This document shows, piece after piece, positions 25,901-30,035 of a DNA stretch of 64,000 bases. Below the pieces are notes generated by a model. That model saw nothing but the letters and a program-made list of their open reading frames with translations. It did not search any database and was not told where the DNA came from. Within the stretch, counting starts at the first letter, position 1, and every line of letters begins with the position of its first letter. This DNA is from Anticarsia gemmatalis. Taxonomy: Eukaryota > Arthropoda > Insecta > Lepidoptera > Erebidae. The stretch is from NCBI RefSeq assembly GCF_050436995.1, contig NC_134773.1, positions 4,394,194-4,458,193 on the forward strand, given 5' to 3'. Made by a program: the position numbers and the translations under genes.

Positions 25901-26629
25901 TATCTAACTAGGGGGGTATCGAACTAAGGGATATCCGACAAGATCTGTGTTGCCTCGGATTCGAACCTGCAACCACTCGGCTATCACCGCACACCTATAG
26001 TATGTAGTATTAAAGTGTATATTACCTTGCCAAACGCGCCATCGCCGAGCTCGCCGACCATGTCCCAGTTGTCGGAGGGGTCCGAGTTGTCCCGGATGTT
26101 GTTGAACACTTTCTTCTTCTTCGCATCGTTGCCGCTGCCTAGGTGCAGCACCTGCAATGTAACGACATCATTGATTAATCCTACTAATATTATAAATGCG
26201 AAACTTTGTGAGTATGTATGTATGTATGTTTGTTAATCTTTCGCGCAAATACTACTGAATTGATTAAGATGAAATCTATACTAATATTATAAAGCTGAAG
26301 AGTTTGTTTGTTTGTTTGAACGCGCTAATCTCAGGAACTACTGGTCCGATTTGAAAAAGTCTTTCGCTGTTAGATAGCCTATTTATCGAGGAAGGCTATA
26401 GGCTATATATCATCACTCTACGACCAACAGGGTGGGATTCGAACCCACCACACGCGGCACTTGGGTTATTGCGGCGAGGTAACCACTTTAACAACTGCGC
26501 CAAACGTGCAGTTATACCTAACCACCTAAATGAATAAATGATTTGATTTTGATTTTGATCACTATCACTAACAAGCAATAGACTAAGGGAAGGAGAGCTT
26601 ACCTTCTTAAGATTATTGAAGAACGACAT
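1845..26629 (-). CDS. Slik: Slik / SLK-family Ste20-like serine/threonine kinase (27 coding exons, C-terminus outside window)
   Basis: Germinal-centre-kinase-V type Ste20 kinase. In flies the family phosphorylates Moesin at the cell cortex and affects epithelial integrity and growth (family knowledge). All 27 exons have GT-AG borders and compatible phases and give 1426 codons. The kinase domain covers residues ~40-300: Gly-rich loop at 42-50 (GELGDGAFG), Lys67, helix-C Glu83, HRD Asp159, DFG 177-179, APE Glu204. A long low-complexity linker follows (~330-1010): Pro/Ala-rich, Ser/Thr-rich and heptad-repeat parts. The C-terminal half (~1025-1426) is a charged coiled coil of the PKK type found in SLK/LOK. 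The start at 26629 is the first in-frame ATG, with a stop upstream. By comparison with vertebrate SLK only a short C-terminal tail is missing. Paralogue LOK/STK10 is the alternative name; invertebrates generally have one gene. Confidence 0.95.
2158..2369. mobile_element. mariner-type MITE, copy 1
   Basis: Terminal inverted repeats TTAGGTCGGGGAAAA / TTTTTCCCCGACCTA with inner arms GTATGTATGAACTTGTAATAAAATCT; no transposase. It sits in the intron between Slik coding exons 26 and 27. Six more copies lie in this window. Confidence 0.85.
2611..2706 (-). CDS. Slik: Slik coding exon 26
   Basis: Acceptor TTTGCAG, donor GTAACT; 32 codons, residues 1347-1378, Lys/Arg/Glu-rich coiled coil (FQENEKRRYRAEQQRLATKH). 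Confidence 0.92.
2775..3000 (+). repeat. Dispersed lepidopteran repeat with a TTGCCCAGCA tail
   Basis: Contains the run from CACCAATGACTTTTCC through the GGAAAACATC block to the AGAGACCCTTGCCCAGCA tail. The same block recurs near 10720, 11450, 13853, 16695, 18410, 40905, 43980, 47395 and 55695 in either orientation. It resembles 3' parts of RTE-like LINEs or derived SINEs; the class is not certain. Confidence 0.55.
3134..3308 (-). CDS. Slik: Slik coding exon 25
   Basis: Acceptor ATTACAG, donor GTATAT; completes a split Arg codon, then 58 codons to residue 1346. It carries the SLPKRIRAEQKAREMMF segment, which parallels the RxPKIxRxEAKxRxxMF stretch of SLK/STK10. Confidence 0.92.
3390..3566. 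repeat. (ACTG)n microsatellite, imperfect
   Basis: Degenerate CTGACTGACTGA/CTCACTCACTGA tandem repeat of about 170 bp within a Slik intron. Confidence 0.9.
3575..3905. repeat. Probable LINE-derived fragment
   Basis: GC-richer block (CCCGGGGGAGCGCTGGGGTATGTG and a Cys-free, frame-broken coding look) lying right beside the donor of Slik coding exon 24. It looks like a decayed non-LTR retrotransposon piece, but I cannot name the clade. Confidence 0.35.
3917..4071 (-). CDS. Slik: Slik coding exon 24
   Basis: Acceptor CTGCACAG, donor GTAAGC; residues 1237-1288 (last codon split). It contains IMRTREAALWELEEKQIHER, nearly the family signature of the second PKK segment of SLK/STK10. Confidence 0.95.
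4286..6524 (-). repeat. 125-bp minisatellite: ~18 copies of the 3' end of Slik coding exon 23 plus its splice donor
   Basis: The unit is 125 bp: the last 93 nt of coding exon 23 (6432-6524) and 32 bp of intron, repeated so that successive donors (GTACAGTACTAC on the minus strand) recur every 125 bp from 6431 down to about 4306. The first copy in transcript order is the real exon end; the other ~17 are in the downstream intron. The units I compared look identical by eye. Reading through a donor meets an in-frame TGA after VQYYYY, so only the first donor gives the normal protein. Confidence 0.95.
6432..6635 (-). CDS. Slik: Slik coding exon 23 (3' half reiterated downstream)
   Basis: Acceptor GTTATAG, donor GTACAG; 68 codons, residues 1169-1236, ending RQYLQQRHQ. 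Its last 31 codons are the coding part of the 125-bp minisatellite that follows in the intron. Confidence 0.93.
6953..7207. mobile_element. Palindromic MITE (CCGTCCTCTAACTATAATGCCG ends)
   Basis: The ends CGTCCTCTAACTATAATGCC and GGCATTATAGTTAGAGGACG are inverted copies. Inner arms repeat GAAACAGCATTGCATATTTC in inverted order, and a small hairpin TTATCTACAAAAACAATTTTGTAGATAA is nested at the left. No coding capacity. The GC-rich stretch at 6775-6950 next to it is unexplained. Confidence 0.75.
7203..7400 (-). mobile_element. 5S-rRNA-like SINE, family B
   Basis: Read on the minus strand it shows GGTTAAGC-like box A and GGATGGGTGACC-like box C spacing of 5S rRNA (here AGGATAAGCTACGCTTGCC then TGGATGGGTGACCATC), followed by a family-specific tail ending in the ACAGTCGTTAACAG block. 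Confidence 0.6.
7478..7685 (-). CDS. Slik: Slik coding exon 22
   Basis: Acceptor CCCCCAG, donor GTACTT; residues 1099-1168. Ala/Glu/Arg-rich, strongly predicted coiled coil (RAEQQLEAELRHAAKRLRAD). GC-rich compared with the flanking intron. Confidence 0.93.
7749..7915. mobile_element. Palindromic MITE with ACCGCGCGGT ends
   Basis: Inverted arms contain ACCGCGCGGT, AAACAGCTAGTAT and GTCTACATCACCGCGC, meeting at a central GAGAAACCGCGCGGTTTCTC perfect hairpin. Unusually GC-rich termini for this background. Confidence 0.75.
7960..8170 (+). mobile_element. tRNA-like SINE, family 2 (5' truncated)
   Basis: Carries the GTGGTTAACGTGGTCACCTCG tRNA-like head, then GATGAGCACGAGTATCTGTTC and the TATATAAGTATGTTTATCA tail common to the family. 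Fuller copies are at 21430-21680 and 44652-44900. Confidence 0.7.
8262..8475 (-). mobile_element. 5S-like SINE family B, 5' truncated
   Basis: Shares the tail block (CCGGATGCAACTG, CAGTCTTATTGAC, TTTGACAATCG) with fuller copies at 12411 and 24046; the 5S-like head is missing. Confidence 0.5.
8727..8884 (-). CDS. Slik: Slik coding exon 21
   Basis: Acceptor GTGTCCAG, donor GTATGG; residues 1047-1099. Contains LRKQELREIKMLQKQEQKQF, equivalent to the LRRQELRELRxLQKEEQ segment of SLK. Confidence 0.95.
9258..9513 (-). mobile_element. Helitron-like element, AAGCTGAAGAG family
   Basis: Reverse orientation: 5' end ATACTAATATTATAAAGCTG at 9513, 3' end GCGTGGGTCAGCTAG at 9258. Other copies: 15233, 23402, 26277, 29235, 35199, 36093, 55973, 58541, 62958. 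Confidence 0.7.
9790..9892 (-). CDS. Slik: Slik coding exon 20
   Basis: Acceptor CCTTAG, donor GTAAGC; residues 1012-1046. Encodes LKKKTRKRTRKFEIDGVIV then TTTTSK, the diagnostic start of the SLK/STK10 C-terminal domain. Confidence 0.96.
10168..10365 (+). mobile_element. Helitron-like element, CGGGTCCGCTAGT family
   Basis: Runs from TATATATAATTCTCTTGTAAG to ACGTCTGTCGGGTCCGCTAGT. Copies at 26752-26948 and 45350-45540; a diverged member at 40220-40405. Confidence 0.65.
10376..10562 (+). mobile_element. tRNA-derived SINE, family 1
   Basis: Head with A-box-like TGGCGCAGTGG and B-box GGTTCGATTCC, then TTGTACTTTGTGTCCGTTGT and the tail CCCCGCGACACAAGAGCAA. Not a functional tRNA gene: the cloverleaf is interrupted and the body continues for 110 bp. 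Confidence 0.75.
10594..10683 (-). CDS. Slik: Slik coding exon 19
   Basis: Acceptor GTCACAG, donor GTAATA; residues 982-1012, polar linker (EQVVLRRKNQDGQPVNRIQR). No known domain. Confidence 0.85.
11247..11399 (-). CDS. Slik: Slik coding exon 18
   Basis: Acceptor TTCCACAG, donor GTACCG; residues 931-982, Ser/Thr-rich linker (SVASSSSR, TSATTNTTTS). The frame is held by split Arg codons on both sides. Confidence 0.85.
11725..11829. mobile_element. Short palindromic MITE, CGGTTTCTGAGGTACATTTAG family, decayed copy
   Basis: Left arm CCCCGGTTTCTGAGGTACAT and AGTTTATCTATTC; right arm GAATAGATAAACTAC with a decayed tip. Five better copies lie at 20761, 21175, 28928, 45692 and 61346. Confidence 0.8.
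11917..12038 (-). CDS. Slik: Slik coding exon 17
   Basis: Acceptor TTTTACAG, donor GTAAAT; residues 891-931, linker (DTSHVSVVTVGNEEVRVRDS). Support is the splice sites plus frame continuity. Confidence 0.85.
12211..12324. mobile_element. Palindromic MITE (TATAATAGAATACGGGAATT ends)
   Basis: About 33-bp inverted ends (TATAATAGAATACGGGAATT...CGCGAACACG) around a short core that contains a small palindrome TGCCTAACG/CGTTAGGCA-like stretch. Confidence 0.8.
12411..12745 (-). mobile_element. 5S-rRNA-like SINE, family B, long copy
   Basis: On the minus strand: GGTTAAGC-type box A region (AGGCTAAGCTACGCTTGCCG), TGTGGATGGGTGATC box C region, then the family tail (GTGGGTCCCGGCTGTCATTT, ...CCGAAGGGTATCGTGTTATA...). 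One of the most complete family-B copies. Confidence 0.65.
12885..13142 (-). mobile_element. 5S-rRNA-like SINE, family A
   Basis: On the minus strand, GGTTAAGCAACCATTGGCGC then GAATGACC-type core and GATGGTTGACCGCATAGTGG match the box A - box C layout of 5S rRNA. The tail reads CGGCTTGAACAACTTTGACA and ends CCATACGACAAACAAA. Confidence 0.7.
13172..13284 (-). CDS. Slik: Slik coding exon 16
   Basis: Acceptor TGTTACAG, donor GTAAAT; residues 853-890 (RGRRLDSSEVLILSPAAAAT). Phase and flanks fit. Confidence 0.9.
13380..13596. mobile_element. Palindromic MITE (GAGTTATTCCGTTCGGATCC ends)
   Basis: Near-perfect ~70-bp inverted arms: GTTATTCCGTTCGGATCCCC...GGTCTGATCCCCCGTATATA and their inverse, around a short AT-rich centre. 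Confidence 0.85.
13853..14106 (+). repeat. Dispersed repeat, TTGCCCATCAGTGGGACA tail
   Basis: Full-length member of the dispersed repeat described at 2775: GAGGCAACACACCAATGACT through GGAAAACATCGTGAGGAAAC to the GACCCTTGCCCATCAGTGGG tail. Confidence 0.6.
14216..14357 (-). CDS. Slik: Slik coding exon 15
   Basis: Acceptor TGTCGCAG, donor GTACAC; residues 806-853 (LPPLADEVVIVGAGSSSDDD). Acidic Ser cluster SSSDDD is a plausible CK2-type phosphosite region (inference). Confidence 0.88.
14381..14468. mobile_element. Truncated MITE, CCCTCTTATTCATAAA family
   Basis: Left end CCCTCTTATTCATAAATACA and AACTTATTTTAGTTAAAAAG match the full copies at 19291-19436 and 63394-63540; the right end is lost. 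Confidence 0.7.
14455..14706 (+). mobile_element. RTE-like LINE, decayed 3' end of the reverse transcriptase ORF
   Basis: Plus-strand frames read WAGHIHRMQPERWG, then after a frameshift KWVPQDGRRQRGRPKRR-stop-RDDIDAFLEDW and GEAFAQQWDTEIS-stop. This RGRPxxRWRDDID...AFAQQWD pattern is the usual C-terminus of RTE-type LINE polymerases. Stops at a WGQ-like and a Trp codon show it is dead. The dispersed TTGCCCAGCAGTGGGACA tails may derive from such ends. Confidence 0.7.
14832..15068 (-). CDS. Slik: Slik coding exon 14
   Basis: Acceptor GTTTCCAG, donor GTGAGT; residues 727-805. Pro/Ser then Val/Ser/Thr-rich low-complexity linker (SPMSPVTSVSATTSVSAVSP). Confidence 0.9.
15103..15234 (+). mobile_element. 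tRNA-like SINE, family 2
   Basis: GTTAACATGGTCACCTCGCC, GTAGCGCCGCGTGTGGTTC and GATGAGCACGAGTATCTGTT blocks; joined at its 3' side to a Helitron-like element. Confidence 0.65.
15233..15598 (+). mobile_element. Helitron-like element with expanded GTTTGTTTGATT microsatellite
   Basis: Same family as 9258-9513. Between 15256 and 15392 the GTTT run has expanded into a (GTTTGTTT/GATTGTTT)n tract of ~135 bp. Ends GCGCGCGTCAGCTAGT. Confidence 0.7.
15801..15970. mobile_element. mariner-type MITE, truncated copy 2
   Basis: Left TIR TAGGTCGGGGAAAAAGTCTT and most of the body; the right arm stops after GATTTTATTACAAG, so the right TIR is lost. Confidence 0.8.
16068..16589 (-). CDS. Slik: Slik coding exon 13 (heptad-repeat exon)
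   Basis: Acceptor TCCCACAG, donor GTGAGT; 174 codons, residues 553-726. Its middle part (about residues 605-695) is about 13 tandem 6-7-residue units of the form xSSETTR, drifting to VNAELNR, VTSEVNR and VSAEISR, followed by a Lys/Arg/Glu-rich stretch. The spacing of hydrophobics in the last units is coiled-coil-like. At DNA level the two best units are a 21-bp direct repeat. Confidence 0.92.
16695..16990 (-). repeat. Dispersed repeat with GCCCAGCAGTGGGACA tail, inverted
   Basis: Reverse orientation of the repeat at 13853; contains CCCACTGCTGGGCAAGGGTC and CACGATGTTTTCCTTCACC. Confidence 0.6.
17282..17596 (-). CDS. Slik: Slik coding exon 12 (proline-rich)
   Basis: Acceptor TTTACAG, donor GTACTT; 105 codons, residues 448-552. 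Pro/Ala run (PAPPPPSSSPPPPAPPPAQA), then TSPT tandem repeats. Probably disordered; PxxP motifs could bind SH3 or profilin-type partners (inference). Confidence 0.9.
17936..18096 (-). CDS. Slik: Slik coding exon 11
   Basis: Acceptor CCCCCCAG, donor GTGAGT; residues 394-447, Pro/Ala low-complexity (APRAPPSPTPAAPAPAAAAL). Very GC-rich compared with the introns. Confidence 0.9.
18205..18412 (-). mobile_element. 5S-like SINE, family B
   Basis: Minus strand: GGTTAAGCCACG and GTGGATGGGTGACCATC, with the GTGGGTCTCGGCGGTCATTT tail. Confidence 0.6.
18874..19080 (+). mobile_element. Helitron-like element, AACTCTGTCTG family
   Basis: CCATACTAATATTATAAATG to GTTGCGGGTAAAAGCTAGTA, with a short TCTG run. 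Related copies at 37432 and 59542. Confidence 0.65.
19111..19189 (-). CDS. Slik: Slik coding exon 10
   Basis: Acceptor GTTAACAG, donor GTGAGT; residues 368-394 (PMEEDDSTSVRSGETPDVK). Acidic linker. Confidence 0.88.
19291..19436. mobile_element. MITE, CCCTCTTATTCATAAA family, full copy
   Basis: Ends CCCTCTTATTCATAAA and TTTGTGAATAAGAGGG are inverted; the core has CACTCCTTAGCGAAATG and an inverted ATATGAAGTT / TTTTTAACTAAAATAG arrangement. Confidence 0.75.
20021..20230. mobile_element. mariner-type MITE, copy 3
   Basis: TIRs AAGGTCGGGGAAAAAGTCTT / AGACTTTTTCCCCGACCTA with the inner GTATGTATGAACTTGTAAT arms. Confidence 0.85.
20252..20316 (-). CDS. Slik: Slik coding exon 9
   Basis: Short exon: acceptor AATGTGAG preceded by a good branch sequence TGCTAAC, donor GTAAAT. 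It completes a split codon, then reads MVYIANESACQPPERPPASK, residues 346-367. The acceptor lacks a pyrimidine tract, so this exon is the least secure, but its frame fits on both sides. Confidence 0.75.
20761..20879. mobile_element. Palindromic MITE, CGGTTTCTGAGG family
   Basis: CCCGGTTTCTGAGGTACATT / AGTTTATCTATTCAA and the inverse; ~45-bp arms and a short loop. Confidence 0.85.
20935..20989 (-). CDS. Slik: Slik coding exon 8
   Basis: Acceptor AATAAACAG, donor GTTAGT; residues 328-346, basic (SKSRKGKQKPNKEQYQRI). Confidence 0.82.
21175..21302. mobile_element. Palindromic MITE, CGGTTTCTGAGG family
   Basis: Left CCCCCGTTTTCTGAGATACA, right CTCAGAAACCGGGG; one of six copies. Confidence 0.85.
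21430..21680 (+). mobile_element. tRNA-like SINE, family 2, near full length
   Basis: From AACTGCACGTTTGTGTGTGT (tRNA-like head with CGCCGCAATAACCGTAGCGC) to the GTTGTCCAATGATAT tail; B-box-like GTGTGGTTCCAATCACACCC. Confidence 0.75.
21735..21878 (-). CDS. Slik: Slik coding exon 7
   Basis: Acceptor TTTCTAG, donor GTCAGT; 48 codons, residues 280-327. End of the kinase domain (DPEKRPTAVELLKHEFV), then the acidic EVVEEEVVDDDSE. Confidence 0.95.
22061..22195. mobile_element. Palindromic MITE, TTGACCGCCACGG family, copy 2
   Basis: TTAACCTTTTGACCGCCACG at the left and CGGTCAAAGGGTTAA at the right; flanking TTAA on both sides, as for TTAA-targeting elements. Confidence 0.8.
22228..22407 (-). CDS. 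Slik: Slik coding exon 6
   Basis: Acceptor CTTCCAG, donor GTAACA; 60 codons, residues 220-279, kinase subdomains IX-X (VDIWSLGITLIEFAQMEPPN, then RVLLKIQKSEPPTL). Asp of DIWSLG is the conserved C-lobe residue. Confidence 0.97.
22502..22714. mobile_element. mariner-type MITE, copy 4
   Basis: Complete with both TIRs (TTAGGTCGAGGAAAAAGTC / ACTTTTTCCCCGACCTAA), core reversed relative to copy 1. Confidence 0.85.
23118..23248 (-). CDS. Slik: Slik coding exon 5
   Basis: Acceptor TATACAG, donor GTATGG; residues 176-219 with DFGVSAKN, activation loop, GTPYWMAPEVV. The activation loop keeps Thr/Ser residues usual for the family. Confidence 0.97.
23402..23703 (-). mobile_element. Helitron-like element plus a tail fragment
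   Basis: Main copy 23402-23655 in reverse (3' part GCAAGCGAAGTTGCGCAGG, 5' part AATATAATAAAGCTGAAGAG). It is followed at 23657-23703 by a forward-orientation tail fragment ending GCGCGGGTCGGCTAGT, i.e. head-to-tail-end association. Confidence 0.65.
23811..24009 (-). CDS. Slik: Slik coding exon 4
   Basis: Acceptor ATTCCAG, donor GTGAGT; residues 110-176. Holds the hinge (LLEYCDGGALDSV) and catalytic loop VIHRDLKAGNVL with Asp159. Confidence 0.97.
24046..24320 (+). mobile_element. 5S-rRNA-like SINE, family B
   Basis: Plus strand: GATCGATCTCTGAGGTTAAG (box A region) then TGTTCTGTGGATGGGTGACG (box C region), followed by CGAGTTCCTCCGTGTTTCGG and the tail through CCGAAGGGTATCGTGTTATA. Confidence 0.7.
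24358..24965 (+). repeat. Degenerate tandem repeat of CGGTAGATGGCGTTA
   Basis: About eight spaced units (near 24358, 24401, 24701, 24754, 24806, 24857, 24899, 24945), each CGGTAGATGGCG/A plus ~30 bp containing GCGTATGTAT-like and TCAATTGGACC-like pieces. The outer units enclose the duplicated Slik exon fragment at 24532-24623. Confidence 0.7.
24532..24623 (-). pseudogene. Decayed copy of the 3' end of Slik coding exon 3 with its splice donor
   Basis: Matches the last ~96 nt of coding exon 3 (25219-25392) with a few substitutions and a 4-bp deletion (GAGT lost), which breaks the frame. The copied donor reads ATGG|GTAAGATAA, a better donor than the real one (GTACGTAA). It lies 600 bp downstream in the intron and has no acceptor of its own that I can see. 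Confidence 0.85.
25024..25200 (-). mobile_element. Helitron-like element, CTGACTGAC...CAAAAGCTAG family
   Basis: Reverse copy: 3' end GGGGATGGACAAAAGCTAG at 25024, 5' part with GTGACTGACCTAGTGATCC. Relatives at 30043, 34979, 61150. Confidence 0.6.
25219..25392 (-). CDS. Slik: Slik coding exon 3
   Basis: Acceptor TCCCCAG, donor GTACGT; 58 codons, residues 52-109. Contains VYKAQHKTTGQLAAAKM with catalytic Lys67, helix C (FTVEIDIL, Glu83) and the HPNVVELHEAYF strand. Confidence 0.97.
25440..25935 (+). repeat. 16-17-bp minisatellite, GGGGTATCCAACTAG
   Basis: About 30 imperfect units of GGGGTATCCAACTAG with changes such as TATTCAACTAG and TATCCGACTAG; G-rich on the plus strand. It lies in the intron between Slik coding exons 2 and 3. 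Confidence 0.9.
26026..26151 (-). CDS. Slik: Slik coding exon 2
   Basis: Acceptor CATTGCAG, donor GTAATA; 42 codons, residues 10-51. Encodes KKKVFNNIRDNSDPSDNWDM and the Gly-rich loop GELGDGAFGK. Confidence 0.97.
26181..26425 (+). mobile_element. Two joined Helitron-like 5' halves
   Basis: 26181-26275 is the 5' part of a GCGAAACTTTGTGAG-type element; at 26277 an AAGCTGAAGAG-type element starts (ATACTAATATTATAAAGCTG) and stops near 26425 without its CTAGT end. Confidence 0.6.
26430..26520 (-). mobile_element. tRNA-like SINE family 2, head only
   Basis: Reverse strand: AACTGCACGTTTGGCGCAGT, then GGTTCGAATCCCACCC B box. Best-preserved tRNA-like head of this family; not a full tRNA. Confidence 0.65.
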
Positions 26630-26715
26630 GTTGTGTGGTGCGCGTCGCGACGCGCGCTCGCGTCTCAACCGTCCTTGCACATGGTGTCACGCTCCCACTG
26701 TTGCTATCACCATAT
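26603..26715 (-). CDS. Slik: Slik exon with start codon (coding exon 1)
   Basis: Acceptor GTTGTTGCAG, donor GTAAGC. 86 nt of 5' UTR, then ATG at 26629-26627 and MSFFNNLKK (residues 1-9), like the MSFFN start of vertebrate SLK. Two short upstream ORFs begin in the leader (ATGGTGATAG... and ATGTGCAAGG...TGA), which could damp translation. CDS part is 26603-26629. Confidence 0.93.
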
Positions 26716-26751
26716 CTGCAACAACACATTACATATACATAAGTCCATCTT

Positions 26752-26948
26752 TACATATATAATTCGTCTGTAAGAGTGTATGTCACTGAACTTCTCTTAA
26801 ACGACTGGACCGATTTTGATGAAATTTTTTGTGTGTGTTCAAGGGGATCTGAGAATGGTTTAGATTCACAATTTTGTCCGCTGGACAATGTTTTTTTAAT
26901 TAACTTTTAATTTATTAGAAAACACAACGTCTGTCGGGTCCGCTAGTG
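26752..26948 (+). mobile_element. Helitron-like element, CGGGTCCGCTAGT family
   Basis: ATATATAATTCGTCTGTAAG to CTGTCGGGTCCGCTAGT; close to the copy at 10168. Confidence 0.65.
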
Positions 26949-26999
26949 TCATATAAAAAAGACATTCAAACAGTCTAGCCCTATTTTATATTGTGGAAC

Positions 27000-27365
27000 A
27001 ACTCACACACCGTCACCTGATTCCAAACTAAACAAAGCTTGTATTATGGTAAAGAGATAACTGATAAACATACTTATATACTTTTAAAGAACAAATACTC
27101 GTGCTCATCACACAAAGATTTGTCCCGGGTGGGATTCGACAATTATACAGGTCTACTTGTACTGATTGGACGTGTTATTTACATAACATATACATAAGTC
27201 CATGTCATATAAAAAACACGTCCAATCAGTCTAGCTCTTTTATAGTAATCCAAACCCAAAGCTTGTACCATGACTACCAGATAACTGATAAACATACTTA
27301 TATACTTTTAAATACAACCAGGCTCTGAACAAATACTCGTGATCATCACACATAGATTTGTCCCG
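27000..27365 (-). mobile_element. Two tandem tRNA-like SINE family 2 copies, inverted
   Basis: Copies at about 27000-27135 and 27225-27365, both ending in TTGTCCCGGG and sharing AAACATACTTATATACTTTTAAA and a duplicated TTACATA...ACATAAGTCCA junction, so the segment appears to be duplicated as a unit. Confidence 0.6.
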
Positions 27366-27397
27366 GGTGAGATTCCTCAATTATTTGTGCGATCAAC

Positions 27398-27505
27398 AAA
27401 TCATTGTTACGGGTCTGGTTGTACTTTGTTTCCGTTGTTTGCACGTTTTTAAAAGTCCCCGCGACACAAGAGCAATTGTTAGTGCGGGAGGTGTCTTTCT
27501 AAAGA
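27398..27505 (+). mobile_element. tRNA-derived SINE family 1, 5' truncated
   Basis: GGTCTGGTTGTACTTTGTTT to GCGACACAAGAGCAATTG, body and tail only. Confidence 0.65.
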
Positions 27506-27855
27506 AAAAGACTTAAATAGGGGAGGCTTTTCGTGCACCACGCTGCCCAAGTCCGAATTACCCTCAATCAACCCATAAAATGTTTAACTAGCAACTAAAT
27601 AATTACGAAACATTATTTAATATGGTTAACCACTTTAATACGAGTGGTTATAAACGTGTGCGTGATTCAATAGTAGCGTCATTGTTTAAGGACAAATATT
27701 GTATTTTTGTACACTTTCCGCATATAAACTTACTTATACATGCGCGAATAAAACCGCTGGTTTGCAAAAAGCATTTTGAAATATATTTATTTAAACTTCT
27801 TATACAAAGTTGTATAATAAAGGCGGACTTAATGCCAAAAGCATTTTCTGCCGGT

Positions 27856-27913
27856 CTATTTTGGGGTGATTCAGATGATGCTCATTTTGCATCATCTGAA
27901 TCACCCCAAAATA
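27856..27913. repeat. Perfect hairpin, 24-27 bp stem
   Basis: CTATTTTGGGGTGATTCAG...ATGATGC and its exact inverse around the loop TCATTTT. Not flanked by recognisable TIRs of the other families. Confidence 0.85.
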
Positions 27914-28006
27914 GAGAGAATAATATAAAATGCAACATTCTTATAGCAGTATAGCAGTAACTACAATAAGCCATTGAGAGCTAGATGCCTATCTAATTTC
28001 TTGAAT

Positions 28007-28165
28007 TCTGACAACCAGTCTTACCGAAGGGTATCGTGTTATAACCCAGGTAAATGGGCTATGGAGGTCCGATAGACAGTCTCTCCATGTAAAATTCTGG
28101 TATTCAGCTGCATCCGGTGAGACTGGAAGCCGATTCCAACATAGTTTGGAAGAAAGGCTAGGCTT
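28007..28165 (+). mobile_element. 5S-like SINE family B, 3' part
   Basis: TTACCGAAGGGTATCGTGTT, then CTGCATCCGGTGAGACTGGA and GTTTGGAAGAAAGGCTAGGC: tail of family B. Confidence 0.55.
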
Positions 28166-28523
28166 TTTTCAGCATTTGCCCAGCACCGGACGTTTGACAC
28201 TTTTTGATAGTTTTTCACTTTTGACAAATGCCAGTTCTATCACATTAGTTCTATGGTAACGGGCTATGACTCCTTGAACACAATGAAAACACACATTTTC
28301 TTATAAAATTAAAGTATGTTTAGTACAAAACCGCTCAAAAACCGCAGCGTTTATCACCTCCTATGTATAACAAGTTGTACTATAGCTCGTCTTATCAGCT
28401 TTCAAGGTCAGCGCGACGCGTTTCACATTATTAATACGTACGAGCATTCGTGAGGATACTGTGGTGAAATGTGCTAATAGAATCAAGGCTTAAATTACAA
28501 AATATTGGCAAAACTGTTTTCAT

Positions 28524-28740
28524 CGTATGGTTAGTAGTCAACATAGTGTCAAAGTTGTTCAAGCCAGGCCTTTGACGTGGCTTAACAACTTATCTGTATA
28601 GACAACAGCTAGGATTAGGACGGAGACGTTCAGCTCAAATACCACTATACCGGTCACCCATCTATGAAATGACCGCGCTAATGGTTGCTTAATTCACAGA
28701 TCGTTTACCGACCTGTAAGCGCAACTGGTTATGCGCGATT
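28524..28740 (-). mobile_element. 5S-rRNA-like SINE, family A
   Basis: Reverse strand: AATTAAGCAACCATTAGCGC and ATAGATGGGTGACCGGTATA; internal deletions compared with 12885. Confidence 0.6.
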
Positions 28741-28927
28741 TATAAAATGATACTTGTCAATTAGTGTATGTCACTTTGAAGTACATTGCTGCTTTAATGT
28801 ATTGTTATTTTTAATCACATTTTAAAATATATACTGCGATTGAATGAAAAAATAATCTTTCCTTTACCACCCTCTAGGATCATTTGAATCTATAATATAA
28901 TATAATTAACCCTAAAATCATTAGTGA

Positions 28928-29040
28928 ACGGTTTCTGAGGTACATTTACCGGTAGTTTATTTATTCTAACTGTCATGTTTATGTCAGCTAAAACGCTATT
29001 GAATAGATAAACTACCGCTAAATGTACCTCAGAAACCGGG
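28928..29040. mobile_element. Palindromic MITE, CGGTTTCTGAGG family
   Basis: ACGGTTTCTGAGGTACATTT...TACCTCAGAAACCGGG; arms ~45 bp. Confidence 0.85.
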
Positions 29041-29234
29041 TATAAAATTTGACGCCGAAACGCACCCCATGGACAGTAATGTCCAGGAAACACAAATTGT
29101 AGCAACTCCCAACTTACTCATTATTCGTTATCAGTTCTTATCACACGGAAGCATGTGGGAGGCGATACGGTGTAATATTGTATTTATAATTGTTTCACGC
29201 TGATAAAAATGTTATTTATATTTTATTATATATT

Positions 29235-29490
29235 ACTAGATGACCCGCGCAACTTCGCTTGCGTCACCTAAGAGAATGGGTCAAAATTTTCCCCGTTTTT
29301 GTAACATTTTTCGTTGCTACTCCGCTCCTAATGACCGTAGCGTAATGTTATATAGCCTATAGCCTTCCTCGATAAATGGGCTATCTAACACTGAAATAAT
29401 TTTTCAAATCGGACCAGTAGTTCCTGAGATTAGCGCGTTCAAACAAACAAACAAACAAACAAACTCTTCAGCTTTATAATATTAGTATAG
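29235..29490 (-). mobile_element. Helitron-like element, AAGCTGAAGAG family
   Basis: Reverse: TATACTAATATTATAAAGCT at the right, GCGCGGGTCATCTAG at the left. Confidence 0.7.
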
Positions 29491-29584
29491 ATTATGAGTA
29501 ACGATATGTAAAAGTAATAAGTACATAATAGGTACTTAACTACTTACATATCCATAACTCATTTTCATTTAGGTCTATATTTAA

Positions 29585-30000
29585 TAAAACTATTGCGTGG
29601 CATTGAACACAACCCTACAGTACTACGATGTCTTAGCCTTTGTGTACCGGATCGGTATGTGTGCAGGCGGCGACGTCCGCCACTCCTAGCTGTACCGAAC
29701 GCCAGGACTAATCTGCTGGCTAAGACCCCGCTCATCAGGTCTATTAAATTAATTAATATGGTTAGCATGAATGTTGACATATTTTGCTGTCACATGAGTG
29801 AGTTGACAAAAATTATTATATACACATTGTCATATTTTAGTCCCTAGTTAGTATGTAAGTAGTATTATAAGTTGAATGTATATTTGTATTTTTGCTTTTG
29901 TGTTCATTATTTTATATTTTATTTTTTTGTTTTTAGTAAGATTAAGTAAGATGTAGCGCACTATCGAATTGGGTTTACCTGTAATGATAGTTGTAAGTTG

Positions 30001-30035
<35 letters not shown>

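Noticed and set aside
27622..27954. 110-codon plus-strand ORF in Slik intron 1
   Set aside because: No recognisable domain, it spans a perfect DNA hairpin, and there are no splice or promoter features.
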